A DNA stretch of 64,000 nucleotides from Rhizobium bangladeshense (GTDB taxonomy: Bacteria; Pseudomonadota; Alphaproteobacteria; Rhizobiales; Rhizobiaceae): positions 244,445-308,444 of the forward strand of contig NZ_LYPL01000007.1 of the NCBI RefSeq assembly GCF_001662075.1, given 5' to 3'. Position 1 is the first letter of the stretch; each line of letters opens with the position of its first letter. Positions 46,623-55,873 of the stretch are shown here, piece by piece. The notes beneath the pieces were generated by a model, which saw nothing but the letters and a program-made list of their open reading frames with translations, was not told the DNA's origin and made no database searches. Position numbers and translations under genes: made by a program.

Positions 46623-47447
46623 ATGCGCATGACAAAGTTGTTTCTGGCGGCCGCTGCGGCAATGGGCCTTCTCCATGCGGTACCGGCGTTCGCGCAAGGA
46701 CCAGAATGCGGCAATACCAGTGCCGGCTTCGACGCCTGGGTCGCCGATTTCAAACAGACGGCAGCCGCGAACGGCGTCAGCCAGTCGGTGCTCAGCCGCG
46801 CCTTCGCCAACGTCAACTACAACAAGCCGACGATCGCCGCCGACCGCGGCCAGAAAAGCTTCAAGCTCTCCTTCGACGCCTTCATGCAGAAGCGCGGTGG
46901 TGCTGCAATCATCTCCCGCGGCCGTTCGATGAAGGCAGCCAACCAGGCGCTTTTTGCCTCGCTCGAGCGTCGCTTCGGCGTTCCCGCCGGCCCGCTGATC
47001 GCCATCTGGGGCATGGAGACCGGTTTTGGCAGCTATATGGGCAATCAGCATACGCTGTCGGCGGTTTCAACGCTTGCCTATGACTGCCGTCGTTCGGAAT
47101 ATTTCACCGACCAGCTCTATGCCGCGCTTCAGCTCGTCTCGGAGGGGTATCTGAGCCCGCAGGCCAAGGGTGCCGCCCATGGTGAAATCGGCCAGACGCA
47201 GTTCCTGCCGAGGAACGTCGTGCGTTTCGGCGCCGACGGCGACGGCGACGGCCGTGTCGATATGGTCGCCTCCCGTGCCGATGCGCTGGCCTCGACCGCC
47301 AATTTTCTCAAGGGCCACGGCTGGCGGGCCGGTGCCGGCTATCAGCCGGGAGAGCCGAATTTCGCTGCCATCCAGGGCTGGAACGCTGCAAGCGTCTATC
47401 AGCAGGCAATTGCCCATATCGGCCAGCAGATCGACGGCGGCAGATAG
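46623..47447 (+). CDS. Lytic murein transglycosylase (MltB/SLT_2 family)
   Basis: A 274-residue exported murein hydrolase with signal peptide (about 1-24, cleaved after AFA). The SLT_2 fold shows the catalytic Glu132 in AIWGMETGFGSYMG, STLAYDCRRSEYF, the EIGQTQFLP substrate strand and ANFLKGHGWRAG. No lipobox Cys is found, so it is periplasmic, not lipid-anchored. It lacks the C-terminal peptidoglycan-binding domain of longer homologues. It has its own promoter region after asd. Confidence 0.92.
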   Translation: MRMTKLFLAAAAAMGLLHAVPAFAQGPECGNTSAGFDAWVADFKQTAAANGVSQSVLSRAFANVNYNKPTIAADRGQKSFKLSFDAFMQKRGGAAIISRGRSMKAANQALFASLERRFGVPAGPLIAIWGMETGFGSYMGNQHTLSAVSTLAYDCRRSEYFTDQLYAALQLVSEGYLSPQAKGAAHGEIGQTQFLPRNVVRFGADGDGDGRVDMVASRADALASTANFLKGHGWRAGAGYQPGEPNFAAIQGWNAASVYQQAIAHIGQQIDGGR

Positions 47448-47473
47448 GCCTTCATAGACAACGATCTCCCAAA

Positions 47474-47499
47474 ACGCCGCTGAAGATGCGGCGTCTTTC
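47474..47499 (+). terminator. Hairpin after the lytic transglycosylase gene
   Basis: A 7 bp stem ACGCCGC / GCGGCGT with a 7-base loop is followed by CTTTC. It also lies at the end of the convergent GGDEF gene. Short T-run, so moderate support. Confidence 0.5.
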
Positions 47500-49117
47500 A
47501 TAGGCGGGAATCGAAACCACCGCCGGAGGCCGTCTTGCGGCGCTCCTCCTGCAGCGGAGCCGGCACGACCGGCCCGGAAACAACGCAGTTGCGGCCGGAC
47601 GCCTTGGCGGCGTAAAGCGCCAGATCTGCGCGTTTGACAAGATCCTCGAAGTTCCGGCTTGCGCCGTTGTTTGCCCGGCCGGCGCATCCGAAACTCGCCG
47701 TGACTTTGAGCAGCTCGCCGCTCGGTAAAGGGATTTCCGCCATCTCGATCGCCAGCCGCACCCGCTCGGCGACGATGGCAGCGTCGTCTGGCGTCGAATC
47801 GGGCAGAAGCGCCAGGAACTCCTCGCCGCCGTGACGCACCAGCAGATCGAAGGATCGGAAATTCTCGCGCGCGATGCTCGCGACATGGCGAAGCACGGCG
47901 TCGCCGGCGTCATGACCGTTGACATCGTTGATCTTCTTGAAATGATCGAGATCGAACAGCACGACGGATATCCACCGCGATCCGTGTTCAGCCTGGGTGA
48001 GGAGCGCCGATGCGGCGACCTCGAAGCCGCGCCTGTTGTACAGGCCGGTCAAGAGGTCGGTCTGGGCGGCATTGCGCAACTCCCCCACCAGCGCCTCGCG
48101 ATCCTGCGTCAGCCGGTCGATCAGGCGCAGACCCCTTGCCGCCAGCACCATCACCAGGGTGGCGAGGATGAGCAGACCAGCGCACAGCGCCAGGATCCGC
48201 GTCAAATGCAGGTGCGAACGCGTCGAAAAATTCTCGCCGGTGTCGTGAATATCTCGAGCGGCTTCGATCATCTTCTGCTGCAGGAAGCTCATGCGTTCGT
48301 TCTGCGCCGTGGCCCAGACGTCACGGACTGCGCGCGTCGGCCGCGATCCGGCGAGGATCGCATCGGTGATGGCATTCGCCTTTACCTGGCTGCTGCGACC
48401 GAGATAGCCGACGATATCGCGCTCGACCGACGTCGCGGAATGGAAGACCATGTGATCCATACCCTCGCCGATCATCACTTTTCCCTGCACGAACAGCTCC
48501 ACCGGAAATCTGCCGGAAGGGCCGCGGTCGAGGTAACGCGTGCCGATCCCGGTGATCAGCCTTTCGCCGTAGTAGGTCAGCATGATGCCCATCAGCTGGT
48601 TGGATTTCTCGAGCAGCACCGGATCGTTGATCAGCGGGGAGAGCGCATCGACGACGGCAAGCTGCTTGAGAGCCGCGTACCAATAGATGGAACCGGGATC
48701 GCTGCCGACATAACGACCTTGATCGACGGCGCTTCGGGCGGCGACGATGCGGCTATAGGCGAGGCTGAGAGCCGACAATTCGTCCAGGAGCCCTTCGTCA
48801 AGCGCATCGCGGGAAGGCAAGCTGGCGTGAAAAGCCAGGCGTTCGTTGTCGAGCGTTGCCCGGCTGCGCTGCATGTCGATCGCGGTGCTGCTGCTGGGAT
48901 GGGCGAGATAGCGGCGCGTGGCGCCGATTTCACTCAGGATCTCCGTGGCGGCGATGGACCCGCCGCGGGCAAGCACGTCGGCGAACTGCCGGTCTTTCTC
49001 GAGGTTCCGGTATTGTGTCAGCGAAGTCCGGATGACGACGACGCCTTCGATGAGCATGAAGAAGAAGGGCAGCATGATGGCTGCCAGAATAACCTTTTTG
49101 ATGGTTTCGAACTTCAT
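47498..49117 (-). CDS. Membrane diguanylate cyclase with periplasmic sensor
   Basis: A 539-residue c-di-GMP synthase. Two membrane helices (about 7-29 and 310-335) flank a long helical periplasmic domain resembling a nitrate/nitrite-sensing (NIT-like) four-helix bundle. The GGDEF domain (about 370-525) has an active-site GGEEF in RHGGEEFLALLP and an RSFD inhibitory I-site five residues upstream, so product inhibition is expected; TGLYNRRGFE and DLDHFKKINDVNGHDAGDAVL are intact. A TTG start 20 codons upstream is possible (with AAGGAT). No EAL domain. Confidence 0.88.
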   Translation of the reverse strand: MKFETIKKVILAAIMLPFFFMLIEGVVVIRTSLTQYRNLEKDRQFADVLARGGSIAATEILSEIGATRRYLAHPSSSTAIDMQRSRATLDNERLAFHASLPSRDALDEGLLDELSALSLAYSRIVAARSAVDQGRYVGSDPGSIYWYAALKQLAVVDALSPLINDPVLLEKSNQLMGIMLTYYGERLITGIGTRYLDRGPSGRFPVELFVQGKVMIGEGMDHMVFHSATSVERDIVGYLGRSSQVKANAITDAILAGSRPTRAVRDVWATAQNERMSFLQQKMIEAARDIHDTGENFSTRSHLHLTRILALCAGLLILATLVMVLAARGLRLIDRLTQDREALVGELRNAAQTDLLTGLYNRRGFEVAASALLTQAEHGSRWISVVLFDLDHFKKINDVNGHDAGDAVLRHVASIARENFRSFDLLVRHGGEEFLALLPDSTPDDAAIVAERVRLAIEMAEIPLPSGELLKVTASFGCAGRANNGASRNFEDLVKRADLALYAAKASGRNCVVSGPVVPAPLQEERRKTASGGGFDSRL

Positions 49118-49207
49118 CGCCAATCGCCACGTCAAGACGTCGGTCGTGCGCGACCAATTCAGGGAGCTTAACAACAATCCTTAAAAAACTGATAAACCCG
49201 TTGATCC

Positions 49208-49849
49208 CTAGATTTCGGGGCGAATGAAATCACGTGTTTCGGCGTCCATGACCCAGAGTTCACCCGTCGATATGTCGAACCAGGCGCCGTGGAGATGCAT
49301 TTTTCCCGCTTCCTCGAGCGCCTTGATGTCGGGAAAGCTTCTGAGATTGTCGATCGAATTGCGGATCGAGACACGCTCCAGCGCCGTCTGCCGCTCGGCG
49401 GCCGTCATCACGTCATTGCTCTGGATCTGCTCGGCTGCCGGTTTGACCAGCGACATCCAGCGACCGATGAAATCGCCCGGCGACAGCGGCTCGACGTTCG
49501 GATCGAGCGCGGCACGGATGCCGCCGCAGCGGCCATGACCCATCACCACGATATCCGAGACCTTCAGCGCCTGCACCGCAAATTCAAGAGCGGCCGACGT
49601 CGAATGAAAATGGCCGTCCGGCTCGTAGGGCGGCACCATATTGGCGACGTTGCGAATGACGAAAAGCTCACCAGGGCCGGCATCGAAGATCAGTTCGGGA
49701 GCTGCGCGTGAATCCGAACAGGCAATGACCAACGTGCTCGGGCTCTGGCCATTTTCGGCCAGCTGCCGATATCGGTCGCGGGCATCGGCATAACGCCCGT
49801 TCATAAAGTTGCGATAACCGTCGAGAAGGGTGTTTGGAAAACGCTGCAT
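49208..49849 (-). CDS. Beta-class carbonic anhydrase
   Basis: A 213-residue beta-carbonic anhydrase, interconverting CO2 and bicarbonate. The zinc ligands and catalytic dyad are visible: C44 and D46/R48 in IACSDSRAAP, H105 and C108 in MGHGRCGGI. There is no signal peptide, so it is cytoplasmic. It is 71 bp downstream of pdxY on the same strand and could share its transcript. Confidence 0.95.
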   Translation of the reverse strand: MQRFPNTLLDGYRNFMNGRYADARDRYRQLAENGQSPSTLVIACSDSRAAPELIFDAGPGELFVIRNVANMVPPYEPDGHFHSTSAALEFAVQALKVSDIVVMGHGRCGGIRAALDPNVEPLSPGDFIGRWMSLVKPAAEQIQSNDVMTAAERQTALERVSIRNSIDNLRSFPDIKALEEAGKMHLHGAWFDISTGELWVMDAETRDFIRPEI

Positions 49850-49920
49850 GCTTCTGGATTAGCGCGCGCGGAAGACAAGATCAACTGCTGCACCGCAAAA
49901 TGAGCAAGCTGGCAGGCGCG

Positions 49921-50796
49921 TCAGTTTTTCCGCCGCTGCGCGGGGTGGACGAGCCGCCGCATCTGCACCATGGCCATCGGCGTCGAAAGGCTGGACGCGT
50001 CGCTTGCCAGCATCAACTCGTTGCTGCCGCGCTTGACCGCACGCGCCAGCACTTCGAACACGCTGGCGGTGGCAAGCTGCAACGCCTTTTCATCCTCGAG
50101 ACCGGATAGCAGGCGCGACAGGAAAACCGCGGCGAGCAGGTCGCCGAGACCATTCGGCGGGTTCTCGACGACGCGGTGCTCGGCAAGAAGTGCGTGACGG
50201 CCGGAAAGGTAGAGGTTGCCGGTACCACCCGCCATCATCGGCACCGCCGAGGTGACGAGCATCCGTGACGGCCCGAGCGCCAGCGCCGCCTCCATGATCG
50301 CGCTATTGTCGTCAAGCGCCGCTCCGGACAGCCAGGCGAGCTCGTAACGATTCGGCGTCGCCAGCGAAGCGAGCGGGATGAGATGGTCACGAATGGCCTC
50401 GGCCGTGGCCTCCGGCACGTAGAGCCCGCCGAGGTCGCCCATGACAGGATCGCAGACATAGAGCAGTTCGGGATTGTTCTGGCGAAGAATAGCGATCAGC
50501 CGGGCGACGGAGCGCGCCTGGGCGGCATTGCCGAAATAGCCCGAAAGCACCGCCCGGACTTCACCGATCCAGGGCGCACGGATTAGATCGTTGATCGCCG
50601 CGTCGAAATCGGCTTCCGCAAATGTCAGCCGCGTCGAACGGCCATGGCCGGGATGCCAAGGCAAAACGATGGTCGGCAGCGCCCAGACCGGATGACCGAG
50701 CGTCTCCAGCGCAAACACAGCCGCCCGGTTGCCGACCGAGCCGCGCACGACATGGCTGGAAATGACGATGACTGCGCCCGCTGCATTTTCCGACAT
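49921..50796 (-). CDS. pdxY: Pyridoxal kinase
   Basis: A 291-residue ribokinase-like enzyme that phosphorylates pyridoxal in the B6 salvage pathway. Characteristic segments: VISSHVVRGSVGNRAAVFAL, LPTIVLPWHPGHG, LSGYFGN, YVCDPVMGDLGGLYVPE, ATPNRYELAWLSG and the GTGNLYL/NGLGDLLAA catalytic GxGD region. The length and LEDEKAL segment fit PdxY. It is followed by carbonic anhydrase. Confidence 0.93.
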   Translation of the reverse strand: MSENAAGAVIVISSHVVRGSVGNRAAVFALETLGHPVWALPTIVLPWHPGHGRSTRLTFAEADFDAAINDLIRAPWIGEVRAVLSGYFGNAAQARSVARLIAILRQNNPELLYVCDPVMGDLGGLYVPEATAEAIRDHLIPLASLATPNRYELAWLSGAALDDNSAIMEAALALGPSRMLVTSAVPMMAGGTGNLYLSGRHALLAEHRVVENPPNGLGDLLAAVFLSRLLSGLEDEKALQLATASVFEVLARAVKRGSNELMLASDASSLSTPMAMVQMRRLVHPAQRRKN

Positions 50797-51073
50797 GATA
50801 CCGAGGTCCGAATGATGATGCCGTTTGATGATCTTTTTGACGCCGCGCTGTCAACCATTCTTCACGTGAGCATGGAAATGTGCGGCGAAAGAAAAAACCA
50901 AAAGATGGCCAACCAGGTTTGTTTTGGCTACGAAATTGGAAAAATCTCCGACAATTTCCCATTTCCGCCGCCAAAAAAGCGTCAAAACCATCCCGCTGGC
51001 CCCTATTTTAGAGATTTTTTCGAAGAATCTTCTGCTAGCTTGCAGAAAATCAGTCCATTGCGGGAGGCGATCC
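50797..51073. other. Divergent promoter region between pdxY and gdh
   Basis: About 277 bp between divergently transcribed genes. The middle is rich in runs of A and T (for example AAAGAAAAAACC near 50889). No confident promoter boxes or repeats were assigned. Confidence 0.4.
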
Positions 51074-54000
51074 ATGGCTGCCAGAACCAATCCGAAACGA
51101 GAAAAACAGATTGAAGGCGCGCGAAAGATCGCCAGGGAGAGGGGCGAGACCCATCTCGATCCGGAAATTCTCTTCGGCCGGGCAAGCAATGACGATCTCG
51201 AACGCTACACGCCTGAAATGCTGGCGCTTTCTGCCGTGCATTCGGCAAAAGAACTTGCCGCCTGGAACGGCAAGACCCCGCGCGTCAGTATCGACACCCT
51301 CGGCGGTGTGGCGCCTGACGGCATTGCCGTCTCGGTGCTTTCGGTGACCGACCGGAATATGCCGTTTCTCTATGAATCGGTAATGGGTGAAGTGACGAGT
51401 ACTCATCGCGATCTCTTCATGGCCGTGCATCCCATCCTGGTGATGGAAAAGGGGAAGGCGCCCACGATCTATTCCGCCGACCAGCCGAGCGATCCCGCCA
51501 CACGCGTCAGCCATATCCAGCTTCATATCGCCCCGCTCAATTCCAGCCAGGCGGCCGATCTCGTCAAACGCATCCAGACCGTGCTCGAACAGGTCCGTCT
51601 GTCGGTCTCGGACTGGAGGCCGATGCTTTCCAAGCTCGACGGGGTGATCGCCGAGCTTTCGGCCAATGGCGCCGGCCGCAGAAAGGCCGAACACGCCGAG
51701 GCGCTGGCATTCCTCAACTGGCTACGCGACGAGAATTTCACCTTCCTCGGCATGCGCGAATATGTTTATTCCGGCAAGGGTGCCGACGCCAAGGTCGAGC
51801 GCGACAAGGGCACGGGCCTCGGCATCCTCTCCAATCCCGATGTTCGGGTGCTGCGCACCGGCAAGGATGCCGTGACGACGACGCCTGAGATCCTTGCCTT
51901 CCTCGACGGCCCCGATTTCCTGATCGTCACCAAGGCAAATGTGAAATCGATCGTCCATCGCCGTGCCTATATGGATTATGTCGGTGTCAAGCGTTTCGAC
52001 GGCGAGGGCAATGTCACCGGCGAACTACGCATCGTCGGCCTCTTCACCTCGACCGCCTACACCTCGCTCGCCTCGGAAATCCCGCTGCTGCGTTCCAAGA
52101 TCGAAAAGGTGAAGGAGCATTTCGGCTTCGACCCGATGAGCCATTCCGGCCGCATGCTTGATAACACGCTGGAATCCTATCCGCGCGACGATCTTTTCCA
52201 GATCGACACAACATTGCTTGCAAGCTTTGCCGAGCAGATCAACGACCTGGCCGACCGGCCGCGCGTGCGCGTCCTGCCGCGCATCGACCACTTCGACCGC
52301 TTTGTCTCGGTGATCGTCTATGTCCCGCGTGAGGAATACGATTCCATTGTCCGCGAGCGGATCGGTACCTATCTGAAGACGGTCTATGACGGGCGTGTCT
52401 CCGCCTATTACCCGGCTTTCCCCGAAGGCGGCGTAGCGCGCGTGCATTTCATCATCGGTCGCTCCGGCGGCAAGACGCCCCGCATTCCGCAAGCCAAGCT
52501 CGAGCAGACGATCCGCGAAATCACCGCCCGCTGGGACGACCGTTTCGAAGTGCTGGCCGGGCCGAAGGCGCCGAAAATTTCAGTCGACCAGGCCTTTCAG
52601 GATTCCTTCACCCCTGAGGAAACCGTGGCGGACCTCGCCGATATCGGCGCCTGCGCCGCCGGCGAGCCGCTCCGCATCCAGTTTTATCATCGTCAGGAAG
52701 AACAGGGGCGCATCCTTTCGCTGAAGATCTTCCACGCCGGCGGCCAGCTGGCCCTGTCACGGCGGGTGCCGCTTCTCGAGAACCTCGGCTTCAATGTCGT
52801 CAGCGAACGCACCTTCGATATCGGGGTGCCGGTCACCGAAGGCCAAACCGAGCTCGTCGTGCTGCACGACATGGAGCTCGAGACCCGCAACGGCCGCGAC
52901 ATCGACCTGCAGCGTTATGGCGCCGCCCTCGAGGAAGCCTTCGTCGCCGCCTTCGCCGGCACGATCGACAATGACAGCTTCAACCGGCTTATCCTTTCGG
53001 CGGGGCTCTCGGCCCGCGAGACGAATGTGCTGCGCGCCTATGCCCGCTACCTCCGCCAGGCCGGCATCGCCTATTCGCAGGACTATATCGCAACGACGCT
53101 CGACAAATATCCTGATGTCGCTGCCGCCATTTTCCGGCTGTTCCATGACACGCTCGATCCCAAGCTGCCAGAGAAGGCCCGGGTGAAGAAGCTCGCCGAG
53201 CTGCACCAGGCGATCGAGGCCGAGCTTGCCGAGGTGCCGAGCCTCGACGACGACCGCATCCTGCGCCGCTACGTCAACATCGTCGATGCGACGCTGCGCA
53301 CCAATTATTTCCAGAAAAACCCTGATGGTTCGGCGAAAGCGATGCTCGCCTTCAAGCTCGATCCGCACCTGGTCGACGGGCTGCCGCAGCCGAAGCCCTT
53401 CCGCGAGATGTTCGTCTACGGCGTCGAGGTCGAAGGTGTGCATCTGCGCTTCGGCAAGGTGGCACGCGGCGGTCTGCGCTGGTCGGACCGCGCCGAGGAC
53501 TACCGCACCGAGGTGCTCGGTCTCGTCAAGGCGCAGCAGGTGAAGAACGCCGTCATCGTGCCGGTCGGCGCCAAGGGCGGCTTCTATCCGAAAAAGCTCC
53601 CCGTCAGCGGTAGCCGCGACGAGATCTTCAATGCCGGCCGCGAGGCTTACAAAACCTATATCCGCACGCTGCTTTCGATCACCGACAATATCTCCGGTGC
53701 CGAGATCGTGCCGCCGAAGGATACGGTGAGGCTCGACGGCGACGACCCCTATTTCGTCGTCGCCGCCGACAAGGGCACGGCAACCTTTTCCGACACCGCC
53801 AATGCGCTGGCGCAGGAAGCCGGCTTCTGGCTGGACGATGCCTTCGCCTCCGGCGGCTCGGCCGGTTACGACCATAAGAAGATGGGCATCACCGCCCGCG
53901 GCGCCTGGGAAACCGTCAAACGCCATTTCCGCGAAATGGACATCGACATCCAGACGACCCCCTTCACCGTCGCCGGCGTTGGCGACATGTCGGGCGACGT

Positions 54001-55849
54001 CTTCGGCAACGGCATGCTGCTCTCGCCGAAGATCCGGCTCGTCGCCGCCTTCGACCATCGCGACATCATCATCGATCCCGATCCCGACATGGAAAAGACG
54101 TTGGCAGAACGCCAGCGGCTCTTCGACCTGCCGCGCTCGAGCTGGCAGGACTTCGACAGAAACGTGCTCTCAAAAGGGGCGATGATCATTTCCCGCGCGG
54201 CGAAATCGGTAACCCTGACGCCGGAAGCGGTCGCTGCGATCGGCATCGACAAAGCCGTGGCAACGCCGTTTGAGATCATGACGGCGATCCTGAAGAGCCC
54301 GGTCGACCTGCTCTGGTTCGGCGGCATCGGCACCTATGTGAAAGCGCCGTCCGAAACCGATACCGAGGTCGGCGACCGCGCCAACGACCCGATCCGCATC
54401 ACGGCGGCGGAGGTGCGCGCCAAGGTGATCGGCGAGGGCGCAAACCTCGGCGTCACCCAGAAGGGCCGTATCGCCTACGGCCTCAACGGCGGGCGCTGCA
54501 ATTCCGACGCCATCGACAACTCGGCCGGCGTCAACACCTCCGACGTCGAGGTCAATATCAAGATTGCGCTGGCGGCAGCCATGCATGACGGGCGGCTGAC
54601 GCGGGCAAAACGCGACCAGCTGCTTTCATCTATGACCGGCGAAGTGGCGGCCCTCGTGCTGCGCAACAACTACCTCCAGTCGCTGGCGATCTCGCTGACC
54701 GAGCGCAAGGGTACGGCGAACGGCCTGGAGCTCGGCCGCTTCATGAGCGTGCTCGAGGGGGCCGGTCAGTTGAACCGCAAGGTCGAGACCTTGCCCGACG
54801 ACCATACCCTCGCCGAACGTTATACTGCCGGCAAACCGCTGACGCGGCCGGAAATCGGCGTGCTGGTCTCCTATGCCAAGATCGTGCTCTTCGATGCGCT
54901 CGCCGCAAGCGATCTGCCCGACGACCCCTATTTTGCAGCGACGCTGTCGAATTATTTCCCCGTCAGAATGCAGAAGTCGAACGCTGGCGACATCGCCAGC
55001 CATCGCCTGCGGCGTGAAATCGTCGCGACCGTGCTTGCCAACGAAGCGATCAATCGCGGCGGGCCGAGCTTCACCGTCGCCATGATGGACGCGACGGCGG
55101 CTTCGGCGCCGGAAGTGGTGCGCGCTGCCATCGTTGCTCGCGACGGTTTCGACCTCACCCGGCTCTGGGCCGAGACGGATGCACTCGACGGTACGATATC
55201 GGGCGAGGTGCAGAACCGAATCTATGAGGAAATCAGCCACAGCTTTATCGTGCTCACTCGGCTGCTTTTGAAAACCGCCATGACCAAAGCCGATATGGCC
55301 GAGGTGATTAGCCGGCTGCAGGCAGCCCTGAAGAAGCTGAGGCCTTCTTTCGCCGAGCAGGCGGCCGGCGACGCCGCGGCACGCCAGGCGGACTATGTCC
55401 ATGCAGGTGTGCCCGAAAAGCTCGCGGCTGAGATCGCCAACCTCCAGAGCTTTGCGCTGGTGCCGGAGATCATGCAGATCGCCGAGCGCACCGGCGAGCC
55501 GCTGGTGCGTGCGGCCGAGAATTATTTCGCGGTGTCGAAGACCTTCCGCATCGCCCGGCTGCTGGCGGCCGGCGGCCGGATCCTCACCTCCGACCACTAT
55601 GAAAATCTGGCCCTTGCCCGCAGCATCGACCAGATCGCCAGCGCCCGGCGCGACATCGTCATCTCGGCCCTTTCCGAACACGGCAAGGAAAAGCTGCCCG
55701 TCCAGGCCTGGCATGCCCAGGATCGCGTCCGCATCAATCGCATCGTCGAGGAGCTTTCGAGCCTCAGCGACAGCGGCGACCCCAATCTCGCGCGTATTAC
55801 CGTTGCTGCAGGTATCCTGACCGATCTTGCGCGCGACCGGGCGAGGTGA
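51074..55849 (+). CDS. gdhB: NAD-dependent glutamate dehydrogenase, large (180-kDa) type
   Basis: A 1591-residue giant NAD-GDH of the GDH_180 class, deaminating glutamate to 2-oxoglutarate. The long N-terminal ACT-like regulatory region (1-700) precedes the catalytic core: GVEVEGVHLRFGKVARGGLRWSD, the KNAVIVPVGAKGGFYPKK substrate lysine and the Rossmann region with AGVGDMSGDVFGNGM. A C-terminal helical domain follows. The start at 51074 has RBS GGGAGG; the open frame upstream to 50924 has a weaker start. The symbol follows use in other rhizobia and is tentative. It is followed 24 bp later by a transporter gene. Confidence 0.92.
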   Translation: MAARTNPKREKQIEGARKIARERGETHLDPEILFGRASNDDLERYTPEMLALSAVHSAKELAAWNGKTPRVSIDTLGGVAPDGIAVSVLSVTDRNMPFLYESVMGEVTSTHRDLFMAVHPILVMEKGKAPTIYSADQPSDPATRVSHIQLHIAPLNSSQAADLVKRIQTVLEQVRLSVSDWRPMLSKLDGVIAELSANGAGRRKAEHAEALAFLNWLRDENFTFLGMREYVYSGKGADAKVERDKGTGLGILSNPDVRVLRTGKDAVTTTPEILAFLDGPDFLIVTKANVKSIVHRRAYMDYVGVKRFDGEGNVTGELRIVGLFTSTAYTSLASEIPLLRSKIEKVKEHFGFDPMSHSGRMLDNTLESYPRDDLFQIDTTLLASFAEQINDLADRPRVRVLPRIDHFDRFVSVIVYVPREEYDSIVRERIGTYLKTVYDGRVSAYYPAFPEGGVARVHFIIGRSGGKTPRIPQAKLEQTIREITARWDDRFEVLAGPKAPKISVDQAFQDSFTPEETVADLADIGACAAGEPLRIQFYHRQEEQGRILSLKIFHAGGQLALSRRVPLLENLGFNVVSERTFDIGVPVTEGQTELVVLHDMELETRNGRDIDLQRYGAALEEAFVAAFAGTIDNDSFNRLILSAGLSARETNVLRAYARYLRQAGIAYSQDYIATTLDKYPDVAAAIFRLFHDTLDPKLPEKARVKKLAELHQAIEAELAEVPSLDDDRILRRYVNIVDATLRTNYFQKNPDGSAKAMLAFKLDPHLVDGLPQPKPFREMFVYGVEVEGVHLRFGKVARGGLRWSDRAEDYRTEVLGLVKAQQVKNAVIVPVGAKGGFYPKKLPVSGSRDEIFNAGREAYKTYIRTLLSITDNISGAEIVPPKDTVRLDGDDPYFVVAADKGTATFSDTANALAQEAGFWLDDAFASGGSAGYDHKKMGITARGAWETVKRHFREMDIDIQTTPFTVAGVGDMSGDVFGNGMLLSPKIRLVAAFDHRDIIIDPDPDMEKTLAERQRLFDLPRSSWQDFDRNVLSKGAMIISRAAKSVTLTPEAVAAIGIDKAVATPFEIMTAILKSPVDLLWFGGIGTYVKAPSETDTEVGDRANDPIRITAAEVRAKVIGEGANLGVTQKGRIAYGLNGGRCNSDAIDNSAGVNTSDVEVNIKIALAAAMHDGRLTRAKRDQLLSSMTGEVAALVLRNNYLQSLAISLTERKGTANGLELGRFMSVLEGAGQLNRKVETLPDDHTLAERYTAGKPLTRPEIGVLVSYAKIVLFDALAASDLPDDPYFAATLSNYFPVRMQKSNAGDIASHRLRREIVATVLANEAINRGGPSFTVAMMDATAASAPEVVRAAIVARDGFDLTRLWAETDALDGTISGEVQNRIYEEISHSFIVLTRLLLKTAMTKADMAEVISRLQAALKKLRPSFAEQAAGDAAARQADYVHAGVPEKLAAEIANLQSFALVPEIMQIAERTGEPLVRAAENYFAVSKTFRIARLLAAGGRILTSDHYENLALARSIDQIASARRDIVISALSEHGKEKLPVQAWHAQDRVRINRIVEELSSLSDSGDPNLARITVAAGILTDLARDRAR

Positions 55850-55873
55850 GACAGTCCGCCAAAACAGGAGCGG

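Noticed and set aside
47831..49171. A 446-residue plus-strand open frame
   Set aside because: Antisense to the diguanylate cyclase, whose GGEEF and I-site are intact.
50860..50875. CACGTG near the pdxY-gdh promoter region
   Set aside because: Only the central bases match parS (TTCTTCACGTGAGCAT); not convincing.
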